Shown here piece after piece: positions 19,015-28,003 of a stretch of DNA of 64,000 bases (positions are counted from its first letter, which is position 1; each line of letters opens with the position of its first letter). Origin of the DNA: Azotobacter paspali (lineage in GTDB: Bacteria; Pseudomonadota; Gammaproteobacteria; Pseudomonadales; Pseudomonadaceae); assembly GCF_042434745.1 (NCBI RefSeq), contig NZ_JBHLSS010000042.1; one strand, given 5' to 3'. Under the pieces are notes generated by a model. It searched no databases, was not told where the DNA came from, and saw nothing but the letters and a program-made list of their open reading frames with translations. The position numbers and the translations under genes are program-made.

Positions 19015-20084
19015 TCGAAATCGTTTTCCAGCGGGTCCGATGGCGGTCGGAGCGAACGCGGTGCCGGATCGTATCCCCGCGGGTTCGCCGACAGCCAGCG
19101 CCAGGTATCGGCCATCATGTCGGCTAGGCTCAGCTTCGCCCGCCAGCCCAGTTCCCGCTCCGCCCTGGCGGGGTCGGCCCAGCAGGCTGGGATATCTCCC
19201 GGCCGACGCGCCGCGATGCGATAAGGAATGGGGCGACCGCTGGCCTGTTCGAAGGCCCGGATCATTTCCAGCACGCTGTATCCCTTGCCGGTACCGAGGT
19301 TCCAGACCCGCAGACCGGTCTGCCGCCCGATCGCGCGCAGCGCTTCCAGATGGCCGTCCACCAGATCGAGCACATGGATGTAATCGCGCACGCCCGTCCC
19401 GTCCGGGGTGGGGTAATCCCCTCCGAACACGGCCAGCTCGCTGAGCCTGCCGATGGCTACCTGGCCGATATAGGGCAGCAGATTGTTGGGAACACCGCGG
19501 GGGTCCTCCCCGATCAGACCGCTCCGGTGCGCCCCCACCGGGTTGAAGTAACGCAGCACGGCGACGCTCCAGCGCGGATCGGAAACCGCCAGGTCGCGCA
19601 ACACCTCCTCGACCATCAGCTTCGAACGGCCATACGGGCTGCTCGGCGAGTCGGTCGGACTGTCCTCGGAAAGCGGCAGTTCGGCCGGCTCGCCATAAAC
19701 GGTCGCGGAAGAACTGAATACCAGGCGAAAGACACCGGCGCGCACCATGGCCCGACACAGGCTCAGGCTGCCGGTCACATTGTTTTCGTAGTAGTCCAGC
19801 GGTTCGCGCACGCTTTCCCCAACGGCCTTGAGCCCGGCGAAATGCAATACGGCGGTTATTTCGTGAGCGGCGAACAGCCGATTCAGCAACCGGGCATCGC
19901 GAACGTCGCCCTCGACGAACCCAGGCGCCCTGCCGCAGAGAGCGGCAACCCTGGCTAGGGACTCGACCGAGCCGTTGCGCAGATTGTCCAGCACCACGAC
20001 ATCGAAAGAAGACTCCAGCAAGGCCAGGACCGCATGCGAACCGATATAACCGGCACCACCGGTCACCAATACTTTTTTCGTCAA
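19011..20084 (-). CDS. galE: UDP-glucose 4-epimerase
   Basis: Interconverts UDP-glucose and UDP-galactose (or the N-acetyl forms) for surface polysaccharide. The 357-residue short-chain dehydrogenase fold has GGAGYIGSH near the N-terminus, the catalytic SSSATVYG and the Y-x3-K pair in SPYGRSK, plus RYFNPVGAH and LGTGKGYSVLEM. The start is uncertain: TTG at 20084 gives the normal GalE beginning (LTKKVLVTGG), while the first in-frame ATG at 20135 adds 17 unconserved residues. It is coupled to waaL by an ATGA overlap. GalE beside waaL suggests galactose or GalNAc in the core or O-antigen. Confidence 0.88.
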   Translation of the reverse strand: MTKKVLVTGGAGYIGSHAVLALLESSFDVVVLDNLRNGSVESLARVAALCGRAPGFVEGDVRDARLLNRLFAAHEITAVLHFAGLKAVGESVREPLDYYENNVTGSLSLCRAMVRAGVFRLVFSSSATVYGEPAELPLSEDSPTDSPSSPYGRSKLMVEEVLRDLAVSDPRWSVAVLRYFNPVGAHRSGLIGEDPRGVPNNLLPYIGQVAIGRLSELAVFGGDYPTPDGTGVRDYIHVLDLVDGHLEALRAIGRQTGLRVWNLGTGKGYSVLEMIRAFEQASGRPIPYRIAARRPGDIPACWADPARAERELGWRAKLSLADMMADTWRWLSANPRGYDPAPRSLRPPSDPLENDFE

Positions 20085-20260
20085 GATTGATCGCCATCCA
20101 CGAGCAACGAGATCGACCCAAGCTTCGAGCGGCATCGGTTTCCGAAGCGGTCGAATCCAGGATTCCAGTATGCCGACGCTCGATAAAAGGTAGGCCCGGA
20201 TTTCCCCGGCATCCAGCGCCAGGACAAGCCAGGCGCGGGAAACGGATGCCGCTGCACCGG

Positions 20261-21241
20261 TCAGCCCTCCTTGTGCTTCCTGTGCAGGAATTTACCGTAC
20301 CAGATCAGCCCGCTCAGCCAGCGTCGCTGCTGAAACATCGATCGGTACATGAAGCGCGAATAGACGTAGATCTCCCGAGGAGAGAAATTGTCGTCCAGCG
20401 CCTCCCCAGCCCAGGGCGAGAGAGCTTGGTACTTGAGGAACAGCTCTTTGGACTGATGTGGATTCCAACTGCGCCAGGGCTTCATCGGCCCGATGAAATG
20501 GACGAACTTGGTATCCGACGGAATGTCCATGCCGACCCTGCCCTTTTTCAACTTGCCAGTCAGACCGTACTGATGATTCCAGCCCTCGTCGATGAACAGC
20601 ACGTCGCCATCGAGCACCAGGTTGAGGGCATCCTGATCGGAATAGCGGAGGTCCAGGACCGGATCGGCGATCTTCTCCAAGGCCCGGCTCGTCACGGCCC
20701 GCTCGATCCAGCGCGGGATGTCGATATACAGGACCCCGGAATTGAAGTAATTGTCCAGCGTCTGTCCTTTCTTGACCAGTCCGGCCCGTTTGGACCCCGC
20801 GCCGGCGTCGTGGATCACGGCAGCGGTCCGCCCATCGATATCCAGGTGCGGCAGCCCGGAAATATCGCCGACGCACAGGATGTCCGCATCCAGATAAAGC
20901 ACCCGGTCCGTGAAGTCCCTGAGCGCCTCGGGAATCAGCAGCCGAATGTAGGCCGCCTTCGAGATATGGGCCTGCCCCTTGCCCGAAGCCGGGTCCTTGA
21001 CGCCCGGCATTTCATCGACCAGATGCAGGTTGACCGGCCTCGCGAACATCCGCTCCAAGCGGTCCAGGCGCATGCGACTGGCCGATGAGATGCTGGAAAT
21101 GAACACATGGAAGACCAGCTCCAGCCCGGGATTGTTCTCGATGATCGAGACGATGGTGATTCCCATGGGGCGCAGATAGTTTTCGTCCACCCCGAAAGCG
21201 ATATGCAGGACATCCGAGTTTCTTGTGACGGTGTCGGACAT
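20261..21241 (-). CDS. GT8 family glycosyltransferase (LPS-type)
   Basis: A 326-residue retaining glycosyltransferase of family GT8, like the LPS glucosyl/galactosyltransferases RfaJ/WaaJ/WaaO. The opening HIAFGVDENYLRPMGITI is the nucleotide-sugar region, and LYLDADILC gives the D-x-D metal site at D118 and D120. NSGVLYIDI and KFVHFIGPMKPW are further GT8 hallmarks, and the C-terminus is basic, as in LPS-acting members. With galE next to it, UDP-galactose is a natural donor guess. This gene occupies the place where Pseudomonas has other core transferases, so it may be a lineage-specific core extension. Confidence 0.88.
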   Translation of the reverse strand: MSDTVTRNSDVLHIAFGVDENYLRPMGITIVSIIENNPGLELVFHVFISSISSASRMRLDRLERMFARPVNLHLVDEMPGVKDPASGKGQAHISKAAYIRLLIPEALRDFTDRVLYLDADILCVGDISGLPHLDIDGRTAAVIHDAGAGSKRAGLVKKGQTLDNYFNSGVLYIDIPRWIERAVTSRALEKIADPVLDLRYSDQDALNLVLDGDVLFIDEGWNHQYGLTGKLKKGRVGMDIPSDTKFVHFIGPMKPWRSWNPHQSKELFLKYQALSPWAGEALDDNFSPREIYVYSRFMYRSMFQQRRWLSGLIWYGKFLHRKHKEG

Positions 21242-21447
21242 GACTTTCCGTTACCTCTGAATTCACGCAAGCAGTCCGGACGGAGCGCCGGAAAGACTTT
21301 GATTAGTGGCCGCGAGCAAGCGACCCGAAGCTTTGCATCGACCCGCCGGATCGAAGGGAGCATCTTGTCCCGAACCGCCGACGGAGCAGGCTCTAAAACA
21401 GGTGGCGGGCATCCGACACGACGATGCCGAAAAGAGCGACCCGGTTT

Positions 21448-22170
21448 TCAAAACGCACCATAGCGAAGCTTAGCGAACAGGCGCTCCAGAAACTGACGGG
21501 ACTTGAACCTGGGCTTGCGCATCACCTGCTCGATGTCGCTCGGGTCCATGAGCCGCTGGCGCGCCACAATGGGCTTCACCATCAGTCCCCGGACCTGCGG
21601 CAGCAGCACCTCGGAGTAGTACCAGTCGAGCGGCAGCCCCGACAGGGGCGCCTCGGCGAGAATCCGCTCGTAAAGCGCCGCCCCGACCATGTAAGCGTGA
21701 GTCAAGCGCACGCGCGTCACCGACAGCAGGTTCGGCGCGACCTTGCGCTTCTCTCCGCCCTTCTTGAAAGTACCGCCCAGGTACAGCAAGTCCCAGTCCA
21801 GGCCCTGCAACTGGGACGCCACGCGCTCGAGCACGGCCAGCGTATAGGGCTCGAACTCGCAGTCGTCCTCCATGATCAGTACCGCCGGCCAGCCGTTGTC
21901 CCTGGCATGGGCGATCACCCCCAGATGACTGCGCATGCAGGCCCAGGTACCCAGCAGCTTGCGCTCGAAGCCGGGATGCTCGCCATCGACGCGCAGCAGG
22001 AACTCGCGCAGGGCCGGAGACGGCTGGTCGTCGCCCAGCGCGTGCAGGGAAACCGCGGAAAAACGCTCGGCCCGCACCCCCATGTCGCGGAAGGAGTCCT
22101 CCATGCGAGCCCAACGGTCCGGCCTGCTGTCCAGATTGATGATGCAGGCGAAGTCAAACGGCCAGCTCAC
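21448..22170 (-). CDS. GT25 family glycosyltransferase
   Basis: A 240-residue protein of family GT25 (LPS beta-galactosyltransferase/LgtB type). It begins FACIINLDSRPDRW, the family's nucleotide-sugar signature, and has IMEDDCEF with the acidic metal-binding site at 101-103. LGTWACMRSHLGVI is the conserved helix before it. It should act in the cytoplasm on lipid-linked core sugars. The gap to the GT8 gene (about 200 bp) is unusually wide for this cluster. Its start lies 24 bp after the stop of the next upstream gene, so it is probably in the same transcript. Confidence 0.85.
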   Translation of the reverse strand: MSWPFDFACIINLDSRPDRWARMEDSFRDMGVRAERFSAVSLHALGDDQPSPALREFLLRVDGEHPGFERKLLGTWACMRSHLGVIAHARDNGWPAVLIMEDDCEFEPYTLAVLERVASQLQGLDWDLLYLGGTFKKGGEKRKVAPNLLSVTRVRLTHAYMVGAALYERILAEAPLSGLPLDWYYSEVLLPQVRGLMVKPIVARQRLMDPSDIEQVMRKPRFKSRQFLERLFAKLRYGAF

Positions 22171-22194
22171 TGTGTGATCCTCGATAAAGTCCGG

Positions 22195-23469
22195 TCATGA
22201 AACGGAGCCACCGAGCGGCTGCCCCGGAACGGCCTCCCCGCGCAGGAGGTGGCCGAGTAGTTCGATGGTCTGCTCCATGCCGCGCACCCCGTGGGCCAGG
22301 TGATATTCGGCGAATTCATGCGCCTTTTCGAGGCAAAGATGATAATGACTCTCAGCCCATGAAACGCGCGCCGTCAATTCCGCGACGGAATCGACCCGCC
22401 CGCCGAAAAAGCGTTCCTGAGCGAAGATGTCATGGTCGTCGCCGGCGTTGACATAGATGATAGGCCGCCGCGCCAGCGCCGCCTCGACCACCGCGTTGGA
22501 CATGATGTTGACCACCACGCTGGCCCGCCCGAGAGCCTCGGCCAGGCTGCAATCGGCCGGCAGCACCTCGATGTGTCCATGCTGCGCGGTCGCTTCCCGC
22601 CAGAACGGTACCTTGCTGCGCGGATGGGCCTTGACCAGCACCCGGTACTGCGGATTGCCCGCGGCCCAATCTCGGAGCAGCGCATAGGTGCGCCGGTAGC
22701 CGGCCTCTTTCTCCTTGTCGGGACCGACGCCCAGGACCAGCAGGGTGCGCAGCGCCGCATCGGCCGGCGGCAGGTCGTAGGCGCGGTCGATCATGTGCGA
22801 ACCGGAGAGCACCGCCCGGGTGTCGCCGAAGCGCAGGGGCCGGGCACGCAGCGCATCCAGCGAACTCTGGCCGAACAGGAAATAATAGTCGTAGTCGGTC
22901 ATGCCCAGGCGCCGCGAACTTTCCAAGGTAGTGGCGTGGGCCAGATGCACCAGCGGACGGCCGCGCCGGTTGAGCGACAGGCGCAGGAAGGGGCTGTACA
23001 GGCTGCCGTTGCGGTCGTTGATCAGCAGACGCGGCCCGTAGCGCCCGACCAGCCATTCGGCGTAGGCGGCATGGCCGAAATAGCGCAGCGGCACCGCCTG
23101 CGGCGGACGTGCCAGCATGCCCCCGGCGATGACCGCCCGCGGCTCTTCCTGGGCGGTCTCCACCAGGCGGTGGCCGGTGCCGCGCAAGGCCTCGATCAGG
23201 TGCTTCTTGCGCTGCAGCGGGATCACCTTGGGCGCGCCCTGCAGCAGCAGGAAGTCGCAAAACTCGCTTTCGCCGCGAGCCCTGGCCAGGCCCAGGCGCG
23301 CCCGGATGCCGAACGCCAGATCGAGCAACGCCTCGCGGCAGAAGCGCAGCGCGGCGCCCGGCCAAGCGTGCCGCTCGCGCAGCAGCCGCCAGCGGTAACG
23401 ATCCAGCGCACGGGCCTTGCGCGCCCAGGCGCCCTCGCCCGGCGACTCGATGCGGATGGAATCGGCCAT
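22195..23469 (-). CDS. capsule-type glycosyltransferase-like protein (possible Ssg)
   Basis: A 424-residue cytosolic protein with a GT-B look, resembling capsule-polysaccharide and CDP-glycerol transferase families. The segment RVLVKAHPRSKVPFW and the following VLPADCSLAEALGRASVVVNIMSNAVVEAAL form a typical C-terminal donor-binding half. A basic N-terminal region may touch the membrane. In PAO1 the surface-sugar gene ssg (PA5001) sits in this neighbourhood; I think this is a likely counterpart but cannot confirm it. The stop is 4 bp from the wapH-like start region, indicating tight coupling with the flanking transferases. Confidence 0.65.
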   Translation of the reverse strand: MADSIRIESPGEGAWARKARALDRYRWRLLRERHAWPGAALRFCREALLDLAFGIRARLGLARARGESEFCDFLLLQGAPKVIPLQRKKHLIEALRGTGHRLVETAQEEPRAVIAGGMLARPPQAVPLRYFGHAAYAEWLVGRYGPRLLINDRNGSLYSPFLRLSLNRRGRPLVHLAHATTLESSRRLGMTDYDYYFLFGQSSLDALRARPLRFGDTRAVLSGSHMIDRAYDLPPADAALRTLLVLGVGPDKEKEAGYRRTYALLRDWAAGNPQYRVLVKAHPRSKVPFWREATAQHGHIEVLPADCSLAEALGRASVVVNIMSNAVVEAALARRPIIYVNAGDDHDIFAQERFFGGRVDSVAELTARVSWAESHYHLCLEKAHEFAEYHLAHGVRGMEQTIELLGHLLRGEAVPGQPLGGSVS

Positions 23470-23473
23470 GAGG

Positions 23474-24682
23474 TCAGTCCGCCAGGAAGGGAGCGATCAT
23501 CGGCAGCGCCCAGAAGCGCCGGGCCACCGCCCGGTCGGAGAAACGCTCCTCGAGGCGTCGCGCCATCGCCTGCGCGCAGGCGTCGCGAGCGGATTCGTCG
23601 AGGCCGGCGAGCTGCGCCAGAGCGGCCGCCAGCGCCGTGGCATCGCTTAGCGCAAAGAGCTTGCCGACCCCCTCGACCACTTCCCGCCCGCCGCCACAGT
23701 CGGTGGCGATCAGCGGCACGCCGGCGGCCATCGCCTCCAGCAGCACCATGCCGAAGGGTTCGTGGTCGGAACTCAGGGCGAAGACGTCGAAGGCCCTGAA
23801 GTAGCGCCGCGCCTCGGGAATCTGGCCGAGAAAGCGCACCTGGCGGTCGATGCCCAGCGTGCCGGCCAGGGCCTTCAGTTCGGCGTCGAGCCGGCCGCTG
23901 CCGAGGATCGCCAGCAGGCTGCCCGCGGGCAGTCGCGGCAGCGCCTCGGCGAAGCCGCGCAGCAGGGTGGCCTGGTCCTTGTCCGGATGCAGCCGACCGA
24001 CGTTGCCGACGATCCAGGCATCCTCCGGCAGTCCCAGCGCCTGGCGAGCCGTTCGGCGATCCGGTTGCGTGGCCTGCAAGGCCTGCACGTCGATGCGGTT
24101 GTAGAGGGTTTCAATGCGCTCGGCCGGCCAGGCCGGCAGGCAAGCGCGCATATCGTCGCGCACCGCGTCCGAGACGCCGAGCAGGCTCAGGCGCCGACGG
24201 AAGCAGGTGGCGAACAACCGGCGCGACAGCCGCCGGTAGTCGTCGAAGGCATGATGCACGGCGATCACCGGCAGGCTGCCAGCCAGCAGGGCGACGTAGG
24301 CCGGCTTGAAGCGGTGGGCGATGCACAGGCGGAAATCGCGCCCGTGCAAAATGCGCCGCAAGTCGCGGATGGCGGCGAGCTTGAGGCCGCGCACTTCCCG
24401 GCTCGAATGGCCGAGGAAGATCACCTCGTCCGAGGCGCTGCCCAGCTCCACCGCGCTGGAGGGCTCGCCGGTCAGATAGACGGTGGCGACCCGGTACGGC
24501 GTGCCGGCGAATAGTCGCGCGTATTGCCGGGCGCAGTCGAGGAAGGGGCCGTCGTAGCCATGGCAGAACTGCAGCACCCATGGCTGCGAGGGCGAATGGC
24601 CACGCTGCCCGGTGCCTTCCGGCTCGCCCGCCTCTCGGTCCGCCACGGGCCGTGCGCCCTGCCCCGCATCCCGCTCGCTCAT
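23474..24682 (-). CDS. wapH: GT4 glycosyltransferase, WapH-like
   Basis: A 402-residue retaining GT-B glycosyltransferase of family GT4. The C-terminal half has VGNVGRLHPDKDQATLL, the donor-phosphate loop, and EPFGMVLLEAMAAGVPLIATDCGG, the E-x7-E nucleotide-sugar motif. About 30 N-terminal residues are low-complexity and may not be translated as shown; an internal start is possible. In PAO1 the gene in this place, just downstream of the carbamoyltransferase gene, is wapH, which adds a core glucose. The symbol is assigned by context. Confidence 0.75.
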   Translation of the reverse strand: MSERDAGQGARPVADREAGEPEGTGQRGHSPSQPWVLQFCHGYDGPFLDCARQYARLFAGTPYRVATVYLTGEPSSAVELGSASDEVIFLGHSSREVRGLKLAAIRDLRRILHGRDFRLCIAHRFKPAYVALLAGSLPVIAVHHAFDDYRRLSRRLFATCFRRRLSLLGVSDAVRDDMRACLPAWPAERIETLYNRIDVQALQATQPDRRTARQALGLPEDAWIVGNVGRLHPDKDQATLLRGFAEALPRLPAGSLLAILGSGRLDAELKALAGTLGIDRQVRFLGQIPEARRYFRAFDVFALSSDHEPFGMVLLEAMAAGVPLIATDCGGGREVVEGVGKLFALSDATALAAALAQLAGLDESARDACAQAMARRLEERFSDRAVARRFWALPMIAPFLAD

Positions 24683-24700
24683 GGGCGACCGCTCCCTTCC

Positions 24701-26455
24701 TCAGACGGCGTCATACCAGTCCATCCCCTCCTTGACCACCAGGATGTCCTCCATGATCAGGTAGCGCAGGTCCGAGCCATAGAACATGTTCAGGGCGTCG
24801 GTCGGCGAGCAGATCATGGGTTCGCCACGGCGATTCAGCGAGGTGTTGAGCGACACACCGTTGCCGGTGAGCTTCTCCAGCTCCTTCATCAGGTCGTACC
24901 AGCGCGGGTTGTGGCGGCGCTCCAGCACCTGGGCGCGGGAGGTGCCGTCCTCGTGGACCACTTCCGGCACGCGGCTCTTCCAGTCCTCGTGGACTTCGAA
25001 GGTGAAGGTCATGAACGGCGACGGGTGGTCGACCTTGAGCATCTGCGGCGCGACGGTGTCGAGCATCGACGGGCAGAACGGCCGCCAGCGCTCGCGGAAC
25101 TTGATCTGCTCGTTGATCCGGTCGGCGACGCCCGGCACGCTTGGACAGCCGATGATCGAACGCCCGCCGAGGGCGCGCGGGCCGAACTCCATGCGGCCCT
25201 GGAACCAGGCCACCGGATGGCCGTCGACCATGATCTTCGCGATGCGCTGCTCGAGGTTGTCGATCCTCTTCCTGAGCGGCTTCTGCGGGTGCCGCGCGCA
25301 GGCAGCGATCACCTCCTCGTTGGAGTAGGACGGGCCGAGGTAGACGTGCTCCATCTTCTCCACCGGCACGCCGCGCTGGACCGAGACGTAGGCGGCGGCG
25401 CCGACCGCGGTTCCGGCATCGCCGGAGGCCGGCTGGACGAACAGTTCCTTCACCTCCGGGCGGGCGATGATCTTCTGGTTCAGCTTGACGTTCAGCGCGC
25501 AGCCACCGGAGAAGGCGATCCGCCCGGTCTCGCGGATGATGTCGCCGAGGTAGTGATCCATCATCTGCAGCGCCAGGTTCTCGAACAGCGCCTGCATGCT
25601 CGCGGCGTAGTGAACGTAGGGCTCGTCGGCGACGTCGCCCTCGCGCCTGGGACCGAGCCACTCGATCAGCTTCGGCGAGAAATAGTAGCCCTTGCCCTTG
25701 TCCTTGTAGCGGCGAAAGCCGATGACGTTGGCGTAGTCGGTGTTGATGCTCAACTCGCCGTTCTTGAATTTGGCCAGCCGCGAGAAATCGTAGCGGGCCG
25801 CATCGCCGTAGGGCGCCATGCCCATCACTTTAAACTCGCCGTCGAGCATCTCGAAGCCGAGGTATTCGGTGATGGCACCGTACAACCCGCCGAGCGAGTC
25901 CGGGTCGTAGAACTCCTTGATCTTATGGATTCGGCCGTTCTCGCCCCAGCCAAAGAAGGTGGTCGCGTACTCGCCCTTGCCGTCGATGCCGAGGATCGCG
26001 GTCTTTTCCTCGAAGCCCGAGCAGTGGTAGGCGCTGGAAGCGTGCGCCAGGTGGTGCTCGACCGCCTCGATCCGCACCTTCTTCAGATCGAAGCCGAGTT
26101 GTTGCAAGCACCACTGGATGCGTGTGCGGTAGCGCCTATAGCGGCGGTTGCCCATGAGGATGGCGTCCAGCGCCCGGTCCGGGGCGTACCAGTAGCGCTT
26201 GGCATAGTGCCAGCGAGCCTTGTCGAACAGGCTGATCGGCGCGAAGGGAATGGCCACCACGTCGACGTCGGAAGGCTTGATCCCGGCCTGCTCGAGGCAG
26301 AATTTGGCCGACTCGTAGGGCATGCGGTTCTTCGCGTGCTTGTCGCGCACGAAGCGCTCTTCTTCGGCGGCCGCGACTAGCCTGCCGTCGATGTACAGGG
26401 CGGCGGAGGGATCGTGACTGAGGGCGCCGGAAAGGCCGAGAATCGTCAGTGCCAC
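24701..26455 (-). CDS. wapO: LPS core carbamoyltransferase (WapO-like)
   Basis: A 584-residue NodU/CmcH-family O-carbamoyltransferase that uses carbamoyl phosphate and ATP. It has ILGLSGALSHDPSAAL at the N-terminus, the metal-binding HHLAHASSAYH, IDGKGEYATT, FSGGCALNVKLNQ, and the C-terminal Sua5/YrdC-like part with GPRALGGRSII and VSLNTSLNRRGEP. In P. aeruginosa the orthologous gene beside the core kinases puts a 7-O-carbamoyl group on heptose II. I chose GTG at 26455 (VALTILGLSG), preceded by GAGG about 10 bases upstream. An in-frame ATG would add some 156 residues and overlap the kinase gene. Confidence 0.88.
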   Translation of the reverse strand: MALTILGLSGALSHDPSAALYIDGRLVAAAEEERFVRDKHAKNRMPYESAKFCLEQAGIKPSDVDVVAIPFAPISLFDKARWHYAKRYWYAPDRALDAILMGNRRYRRYRTRIQWCLQQLGFDLKKVRIEAVEHHLAHASSAYHCSGFEEKTAILGIDGKGEYATTFFGWGENGRIHKIKEFYDPDSLGGLYGAITEYLGFEMLDGEFKVMGMAPYGDAARYDFSRLAKFKNGELSINTDYANVIGFRRYKDKGKGYYFSPKLIEWLGPRREGDVADEPYVHYAASMQALFENLALQMMDHYLGDIIRETGRIAFSGGCALNVKLNQKIIARPEVKELFVQPASGDAGTAVGAAAYVSVQRGVPVEKMEHVYLGPSYSNEEVIAACARHPQKPLRKRIDNLEQRIAKIMVDGHPVAWFQGRMEFGPRALGGRSIIGCPSVPGVADRINEQIKFRERWRPFCPSMLDTVAPQMLKVDHPSPFMTFTFEVHEDWKSRVPEVVHEDGTSRAQVLERRHNPRWYDLMKELEKLTGNGVSLNTSLNRRGEPMICSPTDALNMFYGSDLRYLIMEDILVVKEGMDWYDAV

Positions 26456-26469
26456 AGGGTCTAGCCTCT

Positions 26470-27927
26470 TTATTCTTCGGTGGTGCGGGCATCCGCTGCC
26501 CGAGGTAAGCGTTGGTCGAGCAGCCGGTGCAGGGCCGAATCGGTCGGCCAGTTGCGCAGAAAGCGTGCACGGTCCTCGGCGAAGGCGCGCGCGAAGCGGG
26601 CGCCGCCCTGATGCTGTTCCAGCGCATCCAGGTCGATCAGCAGCCAGCGGCCGTCCTGCCAGAGCAGGTTGTTGCCCTTCAAATCGCCGTGGCTGATGCG
26701 CTCGCGCAGCAAGGCGGCGAACAGCCGCTCCAGCGCCAGCAGCTCCTCTTCCGGCGGCGCACCGTCCAGGTACGGCCGAAAGCGCGCGAGTATATCCTGC
26801 CCGCCGCAATATTCGACAATCAGGTAGGCGCGCCCGCGCAACCCGCAAAAGCGCCGTTCGAGCACTGCCAGCGGGCGCGGCGTGGGGATGCCGAGAAAGG
26901 CCAGGCGATTGCCGGCGACCCAACTGCGCCAGCCACGGCTGGGCCGCCAGAAGCGTTTAAGCCAGTGGGCCAAGCCCTTGATGTTGTAGCGCTTGACGAC
27001 CAGGGTCCGACCGCACGATTCGATCCGTGCCACGGTGGCGGCCCCGCCGGTCTTGTAGATGTGTCCCCGCTCGATGAGCGCATCCGGGGCGGCTAGCAGC
27101 GGGCGCAGCAGGGCCTCGCTGTCGCGGCGCACCGCGCGCAGCCCCATGGGTCCGCGCTGTACGCTGAACAGGGTGCAATCGCGGCCGAGCTTGGCGAGGA
27201 AGTCGCGCAGGCGCCAGCGACGTACCCTGGCCACCTCCTTGAGCAGCGCCTCCAGCGGCAGGGCGTGCTCGCCGTTGACCAGCAGGTAGTGCACCAGCAG
27301 TTCCTCGATGAAGGGCTCGAGTTCGGCCGGGAACTGGGCGAAGAAAGCGCCGAGGTTCTCCAGCACCCGCTCGCGCGACAGCGGCCTGCCGGGCGTCTGT
27401 GCCTGCACCGCAGCGCCGTCGACCACGTACAGCCGGCCCGCGTGGCGCAGCAGGTTGTCCAGGTGCATGTCTGCCTGCCACAGCCCTCCGGCGTGCAGGC
27501 CGGCGATGGCGGCCAGGGCCTCGCCGAGCACCGCCTGCTGAGCGTCGGACAGCAGCGGCTCGTCCTCCACCCGTTGCCAGGCCTCGTTCAGGCCTTGGGC
27601 CTCTTCGAGGTACTCGAACAACAGCCAGCCGCCTTCGCCCTCGACCAGCCCCTCGGCGAGCAGACGCGGCGTGGCCTGCTGCTGGGCGGCGAGCAGGTGC
27701 ACGCCCTTCAGCTCGCGCTGGAAATGCCGCGACGCCTTGTCGCCGACCAGAAGCTTGGCCAGCACCCGCTGGCCGCGCCACTCGCCGCGACCGACGTAGC
27801 GTTGTCCTGGCAGCACGCGCAGCAAGCTGTCCAGACGCAGGTCGGCCGGCCCGGCTGCGTCGGCCAGTTCGACGAGCAGTGGCAGCTCCGGCTGGCGGCC
27901 GGCCTTTCTCAACTGGCACAGATTCAT
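26470..27927 (-). CDS. tandem double kinase of the LPS-core kinase family
   Basis: A 485-residue cytosolic protein made of two kinase-like units. Unit one (about 35-215) has K58, catalytic loop QADMHLDN with D153 and N158, and metal Asp D170 in YVVDGA. Unit two (about 285-455) has K312 in VVKRYN, HGDLKGNN with D415 and N420, and D432 in LLIDLD. Both halves keep the residues needed for phosphotransfer. It matches the PA5006-type gene between carbamoyltransferase and waaP in pseudomonads. The likely substrates are core heptoses or a related membrane sugar. It precedes the carbamoyltransferase gene by 14 bp. Confidence 0.8.
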   Translation of the reverse strand: MNLCQLRKAGRQPELPLLVELADAAGPADLRLDSLLRVLPGQRYVGRGEWRGQRVLAKLLVGDKASRHFQRELKGVHLLAAQQQATPRLLAEGLVEGEGGWLLFEYLEEAQGLNEAWQRVEDEPLLSDAQQAVLGEALAAIAGLHAGGLWQADMHLDNLLRHAGRLYVVDGAAVQAQTPGRPLSRERVLENLGAFFAQFPAELEPFIEELLVHYLLVNGEHALPLEALLKEVARVRRWRLRDFLAKLGRDCTLFSVQRGPMGLRAVRRDSEALLRPLLAAPDALIERGHIYKTGGAATVARIESCGRTLVVKRYNIKGLAHWLKRFWRPSRGWRSWVAGNRLAFLGIPTPRPLAVLERRFCGLRGRAYLIVEYCGGQDILARFRPYLDGAPPEEELLALERLFAALLRERISHGDLKGNNLLWQDGRWLLIDLDALEQHQGGARFARAFAEDRARFLRNWPTDSALHRLLDQRLPRAADARTTEE

Positions 27928-28003
27928 GCGTGATACTCCTTTCCATGCTGTCGCCCCGACAGCTTTCCCTATCCCCGGTCCGACGCGACGGCGCTACGCT
28001 CGC

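Noticed and set aside
17755..20121. A single 788-codon frame spanning waaL and the galE region
   Set aside because: The first 370 codons are an out-of-frame reading of galE; only the part from 19014 down is a real membrane protein.
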